Positions 23,856 through 33,005 are shown, counted from the stretch's first letter. The stretch is DNA of 64,000 bases from UBA1952 sp965246765 (GCA_965246765.1 CBDFFJ010000003.1:1-64000); one strand, 5' to 3'. Notes: generated by a model from the letters alone, not told the origin. Numbers and translations are program-made.

Positions 23856-25037
23856 TTAATAGGCTGAGAGCTGGCTCTTCTTCAAAAGCTCGGCGGCGTA
23901 TTCCCGCGCTTCCGCATCGCTGCGGATGAGTGCATCCATATCCGGCTGCTCTACGGGCGATACCTGCGAAAGCACCTGCTCTATGATCTCGCTCATTTCC
24001 AGAAAGCCTACTTTATTCTGAAGGAAGGCATGCACTACCACCTCATTGGCAGCGTTCAGCACGCAGGGCGCATTGCCGCCGCGAATCATCGCATCCTTAG
24101 CCAGCTGCAGGTTGCGGAAGGTTTTTACATCGGGCTCGTCAAAGTTCAGGTTGGAAAAATCTTTGAAGCGGAAGCGCTTGAAGCTATTGGGCAGGCGCCG
24201 CGGCCAGCCAAGTGCGTACTGGATGGGAAGCTTCATATCCGGCAGGCCGAGCTGCGCCTTCAGTGAGCCGTCCACAAACTGCACGAGGCTATGCACAATG
24301 CTCTGCGGGTGCACCACTACCTCAATCTGATCGTTTTCAAGCCCGAAGAGCCATTTTGCCTCTATCATTTCAAGCCCCTTATTCATCAGCGTGGCGGAGT
24401 CAATGCTGATTTTGGCGCCCATAGTCCAGTTGGGGTGCTGCAGGGCGTGTGTTGCCTTTACATTAACCAGGAAGTTGGGTTTGCGGCCTATAAACGGTCC
24501 GCCGCTGGCAGTAAGGATGATTTTTTCAACCGATTCCAGCGCCTCGCCTACAATACACTGATAGATAGCGCTGTGCTCGGAGTCCACGGGAATGATGCGC
24601 GCCTTCTTTTCAAAAGCCCGCTGCATCACCAGCTCCCCGGCTACCACAAGGCTTTCCTTATTGGCAAGCGCGATCGTCTTGCCCGCATCTATGGCTGCGA
24701 GGGTAGAGGAGAGTCCGGCGAAGCCTACAATAGCGCCCAGCACCACATCCACACTGTCCCAGCTCACCACTTCGCGCAGTGCGCTATGGCCGGCAAAAAC
24801 CTTTACAGGCAAGCTGGCAAGGGCGTCTTTTACGGTCTCGTACTTTGCTTCATCTGTAACTATTACCGCATTAGGCAGGTACTGCTGCGCCTGCCGGATG
24901 AGGAGGGCCGTGTTTCCGTGTGCCGAAAGCGCCTCTATCTCAAAAACACCGGGATGAGCGCTCACTACCTCCAGCGCCTGCGTACCGATGGAACCGGTAG
25001 AACCCAGAATGGCGAGTCTTCTTACTTGTTGCTGCAC
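23856..25037 (-). CDS. dxr: 1-deoxy-D-xylulose 5-phosphate reductoisomerase
   Basis: The enzyme converts DXP to 2-C-methyl-D-erythritol 4-phosphate with NADPH, the committed step of the MEP isoprenoid pathway. The sequence has the NADPH motif LAILGSTGSIGTQAL at the start, ALANKESLVVAG, IIPVDSEHSA with the metal-binding Asp/Glu, TASGGPF, TMGAKISIDSATLMNKGLE and VVHPQSIVHS. I choose the GTG at 25037 because it places the Rossmann motif seven residues from the start (393 aa, normal length); the frame stays open 23 codons upstream with non-conserved residues. rseP follows on the same strand. Confidence 0.94.
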   Translation of the reverse strand: MQQQVRRLAILGSTGSIGTQALEVVSAHPGVFEIEALSAHGNTALLIRQAQQYLPNAVIVTDEAKYETVKDALASLPVKVFAGHSALREVVSWDSVDVVLGAIVGFAGLSSTLAAIDAGKTIALANKESLVVAGELVMQRAFEKKARIIPVDSEHSAIYQCIVGEALESVEKIILTASGGPFIGRKPNFLVNVKATHALQHPNWTMGAKISIDSATLMNKGLEMIEAKWLFGLENDQIEVVVHPQSIVHSLVQFVDGSLKAQLGLPDMKLPIQYALGWPRRLPNSFKRFRFKDFSNLNFDEPDVKTFRNLQLAKDAMIRGGNAPCVLNAANEVVVHAFLQNKVGFLEMSEIIEQVLSQVSPVEQPDMDALIRSDAEAREYAAELLKKSQLSAY

Positions 25038-25215
25038 GGCGTAAAGGTAACCTGTTGCTGCTTGGCGTGCCTGAGGTAATAGGACACAAGCGTAACAATA
25101 TTGCATTCAGATCGCCTGCTACTCCTGCCTGACTCCCCAAATGTTTTGTCCGTATTGGGACGATAAAGAAAAGGGTCGCCATTGCCGGCAGCCCTTTGAA
25201 CATCTGTGATTGTCT

Positions 25216-25713
25216 TTACGCCGCCATCGTCTTCAGCAGCTCATCCAGATTAGTATGCGCGGCGGCAAAGCCTTGCTCAAAGCCGGTCTCAATAATCTGC
25301 TCCATATCTGCCACGCTTTCAAAGCTCAGGGTCACGGTCGCCGTTGTGCCATCGCCCTCCGGCGCAAAGTCTGCCTGCCACATGCCCTGCGGCATATTGG
25401 TATTTCTGTTGCCCTGCTCGTCGCAGAAGTAGTCCCTGCTTTCATAGCTCGTGCCAGTGCTGATGCGCGTATAGTCCATGCCCGCCCAATGGCGCTCACC
25501 GCCCGGGCCTGCCATGCTGTAAAGCCAGGAGCCACCCTCGCGGAAGTCCATGCTTTTAGTCTCCGCGCGCCATGGCTTCGGGCCCCACCATTGGTCAAGC
25601 AATTCTGCCTCCGTCCAGGCGCGCCATACGGTTTCGGGCGGGGCGTCAAAGCTGCGGGTGACAATTATCCGCTTGTTGGCGGTGTCTTTCCGGTAATTGG
25701 TTTTGTCGCTCAT
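25216..25713 (-). CDS. SRPBCC (AHSA1-like) domain protein
   Basis: The 165-residue protein is an activator-of-Hsp90-homologue-type START domain: RIIVTRSFDAPPETVWRAW, LLDQWWGPKPW, MDFREGGSWLYSM, and at the end ATVTLSFESVADMEQII followed by GFEQGFAAAHTNLDELL. The fold makes a hydrophobic cavity for small ligands. In bacteria most members have no known function and are cytoplasmic. It is a single gene, divergent from the following SDR gene. Confidence 0.88.
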   Translation of the reverse strand: MSDKTNYRKDTANKRIIVTRSFDAPPETVWRAWTEAELLDQWWGPKPWRAETKSMDFREGGSWLYSMAGPGGERHWAGMDYTRISTGTSYESRDYFCDEQGNRNTNMPQGMWQADFAPEGDGTTATVTLSFESVADMEQIIETGFEQGFAAAHTNLDELLKTMAA

Positions 25714-25855
25714 TTGTTCTCTATTGAAGCGTGATTAAGCAGTTGATCAGAAAATTGAAAGTAGTACAGTCGGTTGGTTGTACAAATAGGGCAATAAGCT
25801 TTGCGGCCCGCTGATTGTCCACCTTTGGCCTTTCAACCCAATACCTACATTCAAA

Positions 25856-26620
25856 ATGGAATCCACCAACAAGATAGCCCTCGTAACCGGCGGCAGCCGC
25901 GGACTCGGAAAAGACATGGCGCTTCGCCTCGCTGAACGCGGCCACGATGTATTGATTTCCTACAACACCAAGGCTGATGAAGCTGCGGCAGTAGTGGAAG
26001 CTATCCGCGCCATGGGCCGGAAGGGTGCTGCGCTGCAATTAGATGCCGGTGCTATCAGCTCTTTCGACGCCTTTTTCGCTTCTGTGAAAGAGGAGCTGCA
26101 AAAGACTTTTGGCGTGGCGCAGTTTCACGCCCTCATCAACAATGCCGGCTTCGGGCTCTACGCACCTTTTGCCGAAACTACGGAGGAGCAGTTTGATAGC
26201 GTGATGAACATACACTTCAAAGGCATATTTTTCCTGACCCAAAAGGCCCTGCCGCTCATCGCTGATGGTGGGCGCATCGTCAATATCGGCAGCGGGCTGG
26301 ACCGCTTCTGCTACGCCGGGTCAGCTGCCTATGGCTCTATGAAGGCCGGTATTGAAACGCTGAGCCGCTACATGGCCCTGGAGCTGGGCCCGCGCCGCAT
26401 CAATGTGAATGTGGTGGCCCCGGGCGCTATTGAGACGGACTTTGGCGGCGGCCATGTGCGTGATAATGCGGAACTGAACAAGATGATTGCGGAGCGAACC
26501 GCCCTCGGCCGCGTGGGCAAGGCGGATGATATAGGCGGCATAGTGGCCTTCCTGTGCAGCGAGGATGCGAAGTGGGTGAACGGGCAGCGGGTGGAGGTTA
26601 GTGGTGGGATACACCTGTAA
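25856..26620 (+). CDS. SDR family NAD(P)-dependent oxidoreductase
   Basis: The 254-residue protein has the classical SDR pattern: TGGSRGLG (residues 11-18) for cofactor binding, INNAG for core stability, the catalytic region NIGSGL with Ser followed by YGSMK, and a C-terminal AKWVNGQRVEVSGG. The catalytic Tyr/Lys pair is intact. Related enzymes include 3-oxoacyl-ACP reductases and many alcohol or sugar dehydrogenases; the substrate cannot be inferred. It is monocistronic and convergent with the hydrolase gene at 26698-27531. Confidence 0.88.
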   Translation: MESTNKIALVTGGSRGLGKDMALRLAERGHDVLISYNTKADEAAAVVEAIRAMGRKGAALQLDAGAISSFDAFFASVKEELQKTFGVAQFHALINNAGFGLYAPFAETTEEQFDSVMNIHFKGIFFLTQKALPLIADGGRIVNIGSGLDRFCYAGSAAYGSMKAGIETLSRYMALELGPRRINVNVVAPGAIETDFGGGHVRDNAELNKMIAERTALGRVGKADDIGGIVAFLCSEDAKWVNGQRVEVSGGIHL

Positions 26621-26697
26621 GACGAAGCCAATATTTAGCGCCGGGACCCTGCAGATGCAGAGCCCGGCGTTTGTTTAGGCAGGCTAAGCAGCCCCTG

Positions 26698-27531
26698 TTA
26701 GAAATAATCCACTTCCGCCTGCATGCTTGTCTCTGGCTGGCTCTGGTACAGGTGCTGCCACATGGCCGCAATGGTGCTTTTGGGTGCGGCAAGATGGGGA
26801 AAGTGCCCCACGGCATCAATCTTAACAAGCGTACAGTCGCGCATAGACCGGCTCATGTACTCTCCCACACTGACCGGCGCGATTACATCGTGCGCCACCT
26901 GCAGCACGAGGGTCTGGATGCTGTGGTTTTGCAAGGCCTGACGGTTGTCCGTCAGTAAGGTGGCTTTGGCAAAGCCCTGCGCTACCTCCGGCGACATGCT
27001 GCAAAACAGTGAGGTAATCTCGTTGGTCAACTCCGGGTACTCCGGACTGCCCAATGCGGCCGTAGCAAGCTGGCGTGCCCATTCCGTACCTACGCCTATA
27101 GTGGCGACCAGCTTTTCCAGCTCTTCCCGCTCAAAACCGCCTTCATAGCCCGGCTCATTGACGTAGCAGGCAGAAGGGCCAAGCATAATCATGTTGCGAA
27201 ACAGCTCCGGTCGCTGTTTGGCGGCGAGCATCCCAATCATGCTGCTCACCGAATGTCCCACGAAAATCACATCTTCCAAGTGCAGGGCGTCGCAAATCTC
27301 CAGCACATCCAGCGCGTAGCCGTCCAGCGTTGCGTAACGCTTCATGTCGTAAGCGCACTTTTGCGAGCCGCCGCAGCCTACATAGTCAAACAGGATAATG
27401 CGGTGCGTATCCTCAAAAGCCGGCGTGATGTAGCGCCACACGCCTTGGTCACAGCCGAAACCGTGCGCGAATATCATTGGCCTGCTGCCACTGCCAAAGG
27501 TGACTACGTTGTTGCGAGTTAGGACGCTCAT
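26698..27531 (-). CDS. Alpha/beta hydrolase, RsbQ-like
   Basis: The 277-residue protein follows RsbQ closely in layout: RNNVVTFGSGSRPMIFAHGF with the oxyanion region, FDYVGCGGSQ, the nucleophile elbow GHSVSS (Ser94), a C-terminal Asp in VLQVAHDVIAPVSVGEYM and His in DAVGHFPHLAAP. A catalytic Ser-Asp-His triad is therefore present. RsbQ in Bacillus subtilis is needed for energy-stress activation of sigma-B; related enzymes in plants and bacteria sense or hydrolyse small butenolide-like ligands. No partner RsbP-like gene is adjacent, so the pathway is unknown here. Confidence 0.85.
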   Translation of the reverse strand: MSVLTRNNVVTFGSGSRPMIFAHGFGCDQGVWRYITPAFEDTHRIILFDYVGCGGSQKCAYDMKRYATLDGYALDVLEICDALHLEDVIFVGHSVSSMIGMLAAKQRPELFRNMIMLGPSACYVNEPGYEGGFEREELEKLVATIGVGTEWARQLATAALGSPEYPELTNEITSLFCSMSPEVAQGFAKATLLTDNRQALQNHSIQTLVLQVAHDVIAPVSVGEYMSRSMRDCTLVKIDAVGHFPHLAAPKSTIAAMWQHLYQSQPETSMQAEVDYF

Positions 27532-27692
27532 TGCGTTGACGTGTATGGTGTTACAGCGCCAAGGTAGCGGCCGTATTAATAAATTAATGCGCGCCGAGGC
27601 TGTTTAACGATAAAACTGCAAAAGCGCTGGGCGTCAATTCTCTGACAGAAGGTTGCTATCTAAAGAAAGGTTAGTCAACGCCTTTTCTGCGG

Positions 27693-27797
27693 CAGAAAGT
27701 GAACTACTTGCACCTGAATCCTGTACGTACGGGGATAGTGGCAGAGCGGCAACATTATCTGCATAGCTCAGCTATAGATTATGCTGAATTTATTTTA
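27693..27797 (+). pseudogene. C-terminal remnant of a REP-associated tyrosine transposase (RAYT)
   Basis: The open frame reads QKVNYLHLNPVRTGIV then HYLHSSAIDYAEF. This is the typical C-terminal signature of REP-associated transposases (Y-x-H-x-NPVRAG-x-V ... Y-x-x-SS). A stop codon interrupts the frame a few codons upstream and the catalytic HUH and Tyr regions are absent, so only about 35 codons remain. The remnant touches the 3' end of the methylase gene on the opposite strand. It fits with the REP-like palindromes at 4657, 1174 and 39387. Confidence 0.65.
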
Positions 27798-29364
27798 GAA
27801 AACTTGCCCTGAAAATCTCATCAATCTTTCCAACCATCCCTTCGTCACCACTCCTCACAATAATCCAATCCCGATACCCCCAATACAACCGCACAATCTC
27901 CCCCACCGCCCCTGCATCCAACCGCTCCAAATCCAGCATCATCGCCCCATTCAAATCATTCGGCTCAAACTTTTCCAAGCCGTTGCCGTACTCGCGCCGG
28001 TTGTCGGCAAAGATTTCCCGCGCTACGTCGGTAAGCAGGTAGGCCATCACCAAATCAATCCTGTCCTGCCAGAACAGGTTGAGATACACGCAGTGAAAGG
28101 TGGTCAGGTTAAGCGTTTGCGTGTCGTTGCGCACAAAGCGCAGGCCGCCGCGGTTAAAGACCGTTACCCAAATCGGCGCGGGTGGCCGCCGCTCAGGCCG
28201 GTGCCAAGGCTTGCGGCTGGCCGGCAGATGCTTTGCAGGTATGCCCTGCCGTTCCCCTTCTGCCAGATAAAGGTTGGCCGCCGCATCAGGGGCTGCGCCC
28301 GTATCTAACAGATACACAGGCCGGTCGGCAGCGACAAGGCGGCTAAAATCGGCATCGGTAAAAAAGGAGCCGGGAACATCCGTAGCCCGCGAGATGCAGG
28401 GCTTCAGACTGGCGGCAATGTCCAAACCCCATTGCCGGGCTTTGGAGCGCGTAAAAACGAAGTAGTCGTTTGCGCCGGTAGCTATGCCGCGGCTTACTTT
28501 ACCCACCGTCGCAAAAGGCACAAGCGGGCCGTATTGCGCGGCTGCCGAGGACGCCATATCCTCCGCATAGTGCCGCCGCCACTTTTGCGCGGGATTCAGG
28601 GCGCTGAGCGGAAGCGGCTGCGGAGCGGCGTCCGGCGTCCACGCTTCCAGGGCGTCAATAGTAGTCAGGTTACTGAACGTCACGCCATTAGATGCGCCAT
28701 TGGCCGGGCCGAAGAGCAATATGCAGGCGGTGGTCAGCGCATCGGCAAAGACGGCTTCCTCAAAATGCACGACGACCACATGCCGCAGCATGCCGCTGTC
28801 TAAGAGGTACTTTTTTACAGCCACGCCGTAATCCGAGTTCAGGAACTCAGAAGGCACAATAAAGGCCGCCCGTCCTTCAGGGCGTAATTGATGGAGCGCC
28901 TTGATAATGAAGAGGGCATACAGATTGGTGAAACCGGTAAGCTTTACGCCCGCCCGCTCTTCTACGTGCCGGATAAGCGGGAGATTATCGTAGTCGTGAA
29001 ACTTCAGGTAAGGCGGATTAGCAATGATGCCGTCGTAGCGCTCTTCCCAATCGTGCGTAAGAAAGTCGGCGCAGCGCAAGTCAGTGTTGCTATGCTCTTT
29101 ACGTGCCCAACCGAGAATACGGGAATCAATATCGTATCCGGTGAAGTTGCTATTGGGACAGTAATCTTTAATTGCGCGCAGCAAAGCACCGGTACCGGCA
29201 GCGGGGTCTAAGACTTTATTCGGGCCTGGATGTTCTGCTACCCAGCGGGCCAGAAGGTGGGCAACCGGTTCCGGCGTGAAGAACTGCCCGAAGCGCTTGC
29301 GGTGCTCTAATGGAGTGGTCGCCGTGTAATCGGCTTCCAGAGAGGTTTTTAGGGCAATGGTCAC
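27790..29364 (-). CDS. Type II N6-adenine DNA methyltransferase
   Basis: The 524-residue enzyme has the gamma-class N6-adenine layout: HRKRFGQFFTPEPVAHLLAR (motif X, residues 21-40), the AdoMet site VLDPAAGTGALL (51-62), the acidic residue after GYDID, and the catalytic motif NPPY (116-119). The C-terminal half would hold the DNA-recognition region (e.g. RPPAPIWVTVFNRGGLRFVRN). The start is a GTG at 29364, 12 bp after the stop of the nuclease gene, so the two are one operon. It presumably protects host DNA against the linked AccI-like nuclease; the site is unknown but AccI itself recognises GTMKAC (family knowledge). Confidence 0.88.
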   Translation of the reverse strand: MTIALKTSLEADYTATTPLEHRKRFGQFFTPEPVAHLLARWVAEHPGPNKVLDPAAGTGALLRAIKDYCPNSNFTGYDIDSRILGWARKEHSNTDLRCADFLTHDWEERYDGIIANPPYLKFHDYDNLPLIRHVEERAGVKLTGFTNLYALFIIKALHQLRPEGRAAFIVPSEFLNSDYGVAVKKYLLDSGMLRHVVVVHFEEAVFADALTTACILLFGPANGASNGVTFSNLTTIDALEAWTPDAAPQPLPLSALNPAQKWRRHYAEDMASSAAAQYGPLVPFATVGKVSRGIATGANDYFVFTRSKARQWGLDIAASLKPCISRATDVPGSFFTDADFSRLVAADRPVYLLDTGAAPDAAANLYLAEGERQGIPAKHLPASRKPWHRPERRPPAPIWVTVFNRGGLRFVRNDTQTLNLTTFHCVYLNLFWQDRIDLVMAYLLTDVAREIFADNRREYGNGLEKFEPNDLNGAMMLDLERLDAGAVGEIVRLYWGYRDWIIVRSGDEGMVGKIDEIFRASFLK

Positions 29365-29376
29365 GATTACAGCGGT

Positions 29377-30480
29377 TTATAGGTTTTCGGGAGCTACGCC
29401 AAGAATGTGGGCTAAGCTGGCCAAGTCTAAATAGGCGGCCCCATCGGAGAAAGCCACGTAATAAAGCAGGCGTCCGCGGTCAAGCTCTTTGCGGCGGCTT
29501 TCGTGGCGCGGCTCATCCACTTTGCCGGCCAGTACGCTGCCTTCCGCCGGGTTTATCTTAATCGTGGTTTTGTTTTGGTTCTTCACATCTGATTCAGTGA
29601 AGAACAGGACATCCTCATTATCAGGATTGGCAATAATGATTAGGATGCTTTCAAAGGAGATAGCATAAGCGCGGTCAAAGAAAACCTGCACGTAGTAATG
29701 CGGCACGCCATAATGCTGTGTCCATGCATAGACCACTTTGAGGTCTTCTACTTTAGGCGTGATGCTTAGAAAGTTGCGCTTCTTTAGCTCTTTCAAAGCC
29801 TCTTTCATCTCGCCAAATAAGGCAGCGGCTTCTGCCAACTCAGGCGACCCTTTCCAGGACGGCTTCTTAAAATCAATGATGCCGACCGTTTCCGGCGTAA
29901 TCCCGTCCAGCACCGCAACATATTGGCTACGGGTAGGATGCGACAGGAGTAATTCCCTGTAACGCTGGTTGATTTCTTCTTTTATGCGCAGTACCGTCTG
30001 TGTACAGCGCCGTATCCGTCCAGCTATTGCCGCATCATACTTCTGGGAGAGAAACGCACTGGAACGCACTTCCAAGCCTGCCACTGCTCTACCAACGACA
30101 GCATCCAATTCAGTATGAGGCCGACGGCTAATGTCCAATTGCCAACCTTCCGGGAAATCTTCTTTCTTGAAAATCAGCAGGTCGGGCCGCTTGCCAATTA
30201 AATCAAGCTCATCCTGAAACTCCTGATAGAACTGGGCAAAGCCGTCTTCTCCGGCTACCCGGTCTTCAGACTTCCCGTAACGGACGGCTATATAGTTTGG
30301 CGCAGCCCCATTAATTGCAGTCTGCAGAATTTTTTCCGCCCAATCGCCTTGTTCTCTGTTGGTTGTAAACTCAGAAGAGGCCTGACTTGGGATACGGGCG
30401 GGTTCTCGCGGAACGGACAAATCAACAAGCGTCACAGGCACTTGCTGCATCAGTTGCTGAATGCGTTCGCGATAAGGCAT
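29377..30480 (-). CDS. Type II restriction endonuclease, AccI family-like
   Basis: The 367-residue protein starts at the ATG at 30480 (YRERIQQLMQQVPVTLVDLS). It resembles the AccI family of type II enzymes from memory: EFTTNREQGDWAEKIL, IAVRYGKSEDRVAG, FQDELDLIGKRPDLLIF and AGLEVRSSAF. A PD-(D/E)xK-like site is suggested by Glu49 in GDWAE, Pro99-Asp100, and Glu137-x-Arg139 in LEVRSS. It is the first gene of the operon and the methylase follows. A nuclease-first order without a controller gene is allowed in type II systems. Divergent from rplK with a 218-bp intergenic region. Family assignment not searched. Confidence 0.75.
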   Translation of the reverse strand: MPYRERIQQLMQQVPVTLVDLSVPREPARIPSQASSEFTTNREQGDWAEKILQTAINGAAPNYIAVRYGKSEDRVAGEDGFAQFYQEFQDELDLIGKRPDLLIFKKEDFPEGWQLDISRRPHTELDAVVGRAVAGLEVRSSAFLSQKYDAAIAGRIRRCTQTVLRIKEEINQRYRELLLSHPTRSQYVAVLDGITPETVGIIDFKKPSWKGSPELAEAAALFGEMKEALKELKKRNFLSITPKVEDLKVVYAWTQHYGVPHYYVQVFFDRAYAISFESILIIIANPDNEDVLFFTESDVKNQNKTTIKINPAEGSVLAGKVDEPRHESRRKELDRGRLLYYVAFSDGAAYLDLASLAHILGVAPENL

Positions 30481-30561
30481 ACACAAACTTACAGACAGTA
30501 TCAGGCTAAGCAGCAGAGCAGTTTTCCACGCATGTGCGTACTAAAAAATCTCTTGATATCA

Positions 30562-30592
30562 CTTTCAAAACAAACAAATCCCCTTATCTTCG
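30562..30592 (+). promoter_or_regulatory. Putative promoter of rplKAJL
   Basis: TATCTTCG (30585-30592) differs by one base from the TAnnTTTG -7 consensus; CTTTCA at 30562-30567 is a possible -33 box with a 17-nt spacer. The predicted leader is about 100 nt and contains a small hairpin (CCCGG/CCGGG type, near 30646-30664) that could be a ribosomal-protein binding site; this is speculative. Confidence 0.4.
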
Positions 30593-30698
30593 CGCCTCGT
30601 TTTCCAAGAGTGCTCTTTTTATAAGTCTGCATTTGGGAGAGTGCCCGGTCTAAACCGCCGGGAATAACATTCGTTAACACCAAAAACTTTTTAACCGT

Positions 30699-31145
30699 AT
30701 GGCCAAAGAAATCACTGGCTACGTTAAGCTGCAATGCAAGGGTGGTCAAGCCAACCCTGCACCGCCAATCGGCCCTGCTCTGGGCTCTAAAGGCGTCAAC
30801 ATCATGGAGTTCTGCAAGCAATTCAATGCGCGCACGCAGGACAAGCAAGGCAAAGTCCTTCCCGTACTTCTTACCGTATATGCTGACAAGTCATTTGACT
30901 TCGTCATCAAAACCCCTCCTGCCGCTGTGCAACTCCTGGAAGCTGCCAAGCTGAAGAGCGGCTCCAAGGAAAGCAACCGCCAGAAAGTTGGCAAGGTGAG
31001 CTGGGAGCAGGTAGAAGAAATCGCTAAGGACAAGATGGCCGACCTCAACTGCTTCACCGTGGAAAGCGCGATGAAGATGGTGGCCGGCACTGCCCGCAGC
31101 ATGGGTCTCACTGTAGAAGGTCAAGCCCCATTCGCTACCGCTTAA
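30699..31145 (+). CDS. rplK: 50S ribosomal protein L11
   Basis: The 148-residue protein is a full-length L11: ITGYVKLQCKGGQANPAPPI, GPALGSKGVNIMEFCKQFNA, the PPAAVQLLEAAKLKSGS linker and the C-terminal rRNA-binding domain (KMADLNCFTVESAMKMVAGT, ARSMGLTVEG). L11 binds 23S rRNA at the GTPase-associated centre and is needed for stringent-response signalling. It opens the cluster rplK-rplA-rplJ-rplL. nusG, usually just upstream, is replaced here by a divergent restriction-modification pair. Confidence 0.97.
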   Translation: MAKEITGYVKLQCKGGQANPAPPIGPALGSKGVNIMEFCKQFNARTQDKQGKVLPVLLTVYADKSFDFVIKTPPAAVQLLEAAKLKSGSKESNRQKVGKVSWEQVEEIAKDKMADLNCFTVESAMKMVAGTARSMGLTVEGQAPFATA

Positions 31146-31209
31146 TTCCATTCACAGCTTCTGTCTCCTCCCCTTCGGGGAGGCCGGGAGGGGCCCAAAC
31201 AACGCAGCA

Positions 31210-31899
31210 ATGGCAATCACTAAAAAAAGAAAAGCCGCAGAGGCTAAAGTAGATAGCACCAAGCAGTACACCCTTACCGAGGCTTCAGCCCTGGTAAAGG
31301 ATATTAACTGCACCAAGTTTGACGCGAGCGTGGATGTACACATCCGCCTCGGCATTGACCCGAAGAAGGCCGACCAGGCGCTTCGCGGTACCGTAAGCCT
31401 GCCGCACGGCACAGGTAAAACAAAGCGCGTACTCGTGCTTTGCACGCCTGACAAAGAAGCCGAAGCAAAGGCAGCCGGCGCTGACTTCGTGGGTCTTGAT
31501 GAATTCGTTAGCAAGATTGAAGGTGGCTGGACAGATATTGACGTTATCGTAGCTACACCTTCGGTGATGCCGAAGATTGGCCGCCTCGGTAAGGTGCTCG
31601 GTCCGCGTAACCTGATGCCGAACCCTAAGACGGGTACCGTAACAAACGATGTAGCCGCAGCGGTTACAGACGTAAAGGGCGGTAAGATTGCCTTTAAGGT
31701 GGACAAGACAGGTATCATTCACGCATCAGTAGGCCGTGTGTCGTTTACACCGGAGAAGATTGCAGCCAACGCGCAGGAGCTGATTAATACGCTCGTACGC
31801 ATGAAGCCTGCAACTGCCAAGGGCATTTATCTGAAGGGCATTTCCCTTGCCTCTACGATGAGCCCGGGTATCATGATTGACACCAAATCTGTAGGCTAA
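31210..31899 (+). CDS. rplA: 50S ribosomal protein L1
   Basis: The 229-residue protein has all L1 regions: SALVKDINCTKFDASVDVHI, GTVSLPHGTGKTKRVLVLC, VGLDEFVSKIEGGWTDIDVI, the signature LGPRNLMPNPKTGTV, and the C-terminal MKPATAKGIYLKGISLASTM. L1 forms the stalk near the E site and in many bacteria represses its own operon by binding the leader mRNA. It lies 64 bp after rplK. Confidence 0.97.
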   Translation: MAITKKRKAAEAKVDSTKQYTLTEASALVKDINCTKFDASVDVHIRLGIDPKKADQALRGTVSLPHGTGKTKRVLVLCTPDKEAEAKAAGADFVGLDEFVSKIEGGWTDIDVIVATPSVMPKIGRLGKVLGPRNLMPNPKTGTVTNDVAAAVTDVKGGKIAFKVDKTGIIHASVGRVSFTPEKIAANAQELINTLVRMKPATAKGIYLKGISLASTMSPGIMIDTKSVG

Positions 31900-31971
31900 A
31901 CCCATTCAATCATCAAAGGACTGCGTTAGCGGCTTTAATCCGAAATCCGCATTCCGAAATCCGAATTTATC

Positions 31972-32502
31972 ATGACTCCTGCTGAAAAATCCGCAGCCGT
32001 TGAAGTGCTTAAAGAGAAATTCTCTCAGTACGAAAACTTCTACGTTACCAATACCGAAAGCCTGACGGTTGCTCAGGTTAACACACTTCGCCGCACCTGC
32101 TTTGAAAAAGGCGTTGAGCTGAAGGTGGCTAAGAATACGCTTATCAAGAAGGCGCTTGAAGGCATCAACAACGATAAGTACAGCGGTCTTTATGACTCAC
32201 TGTCCGGCGTTACTGCCCTCATGTTCTCTAACAATCCTAAAGACCCGGCGGTCATCCTTTCCGACTTCCGCGGTGCGAAGGGCGAAGTGCCAGGTCTGAA
32301 GGCTGCCATCATCGGTACGGACATCTTTACCGGCGACAACCAACTTCAGGCGCTGAAGAACATCAAGACGAAGAACGAGCTTATCGGCGAGGTTATTGGC
32401 CTCCTTATGAGCCCAATCAGCCGCGTACTTTCTGCCCTTACTCAGCGTGCTGAGAAGAGCGGCGAAGGCGCAGAAGCTGAGGCTCCTGCCGAAGCAGCAT
32501 AA
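31972..32502 (+). CDS. rplJ: 50S ribosomal protein L10
   Basis: The 176-residue protein fits L10: EVLKEKFSQYENFYVTNTES, LRRTCFEKGVELKVAKNTLI, LSGVTALMFSNNPKDPAVIL, and an acidic, Ala-rich C-terminus. L10 anchors L7/L12 dimers to the ribosome, which recruit translation GTPases. It lies 72 bp after rplA and 109 bp before rplL, as expected in this operon. Confidence 0.96.
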   Translation: MTPAEKSAAVEVLKEKFSQYENFYVTNTESLTVAQVNTLRRTCFEKGVELKVAKNTLIKKALEGINNDKYSGLYDSLSGVTALMFSNNPKDPAVILSDFRGAKGEVPGLKAAIIGTDIFTGDNQLQALKNIKTKNELIGEVIGLLMSPISRVLSALTQRAEKSGEGAEAEAPAEAA

Positions 32503-32611
32503 GCAACGAATCCAGCGGATAGGCGCCGGCGTGCTTCCAACGCAAAAGCGCTTCCCGCCATTCATAGTAACCACTAACATTTACCAACAAACATTCTAAA
32601 ACCGATACCAC

Positions 32612-32983
32612 ATGGCAGACGTTAAGAACCTCGCAGAACAACTGGTGAACCTGACCGTAAAGGAAGTTCAGGAGCTCGCTGATTTCATGAAATCCGAATA
32701 TGGCATTGAACCGGCTGCTGTAGCTGCCGCTGGCCCTGCTGCCGGCCCTGCCGCTGCTGCCGTAGAAGAGAAGACAGCCTTTGACGTAATCCTGAAGAGC
32801 GCCGGCGCTTCCAAGCTCGGTGTTGTGAAGCTCGTTAAGGACCTTACCGGCCTCGGCCTGAAGGAAGCCAAGGAGCTCGTTGACGGCGCGCCTAAACCCG
32901 TCAAGACTGGTGTTTCCAAGGCAGAAGCTGAAGACATCCGCACCAAGCTTACAGAAGCCGGTGCTGACGTTGAAGTTGCTTAA
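32612..32983 (+). CDS. rplL: 50S ribosomal protein L7/L12
   Basis: The 123-residue protein has the N-terminal dimerisation helix (MADVKNLAEQLVNLTVKEVQ), an Ala/Gly/Pro hinge (AAAGPAAGPAAAAVEEK), and the C-terminal factor-binding domain with KLGVVKLVKDLTGLGLKEAK and ending TEAGADVEVA. A strong terminator follows after 22 bp. rpoB, commonly the next gene, is absent; a minus-strand lipoprotein gene occupies the site. Confidence 0.97.
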   Translation: MADVKNLAEQLVNLTVKEVQELADFMKSEYGIEPAAVAAAGPAAGPAAAAVEEKTAFDVILKSAGASKLGVVKLVKDLTGLGLKEAKELVDGAPKPVKTGVSKAEAEDIRTKLTEAGADVEVA

Positions 32984-33005
32984 TTGCTCCTTTCAACTAA
33001 AAAGA

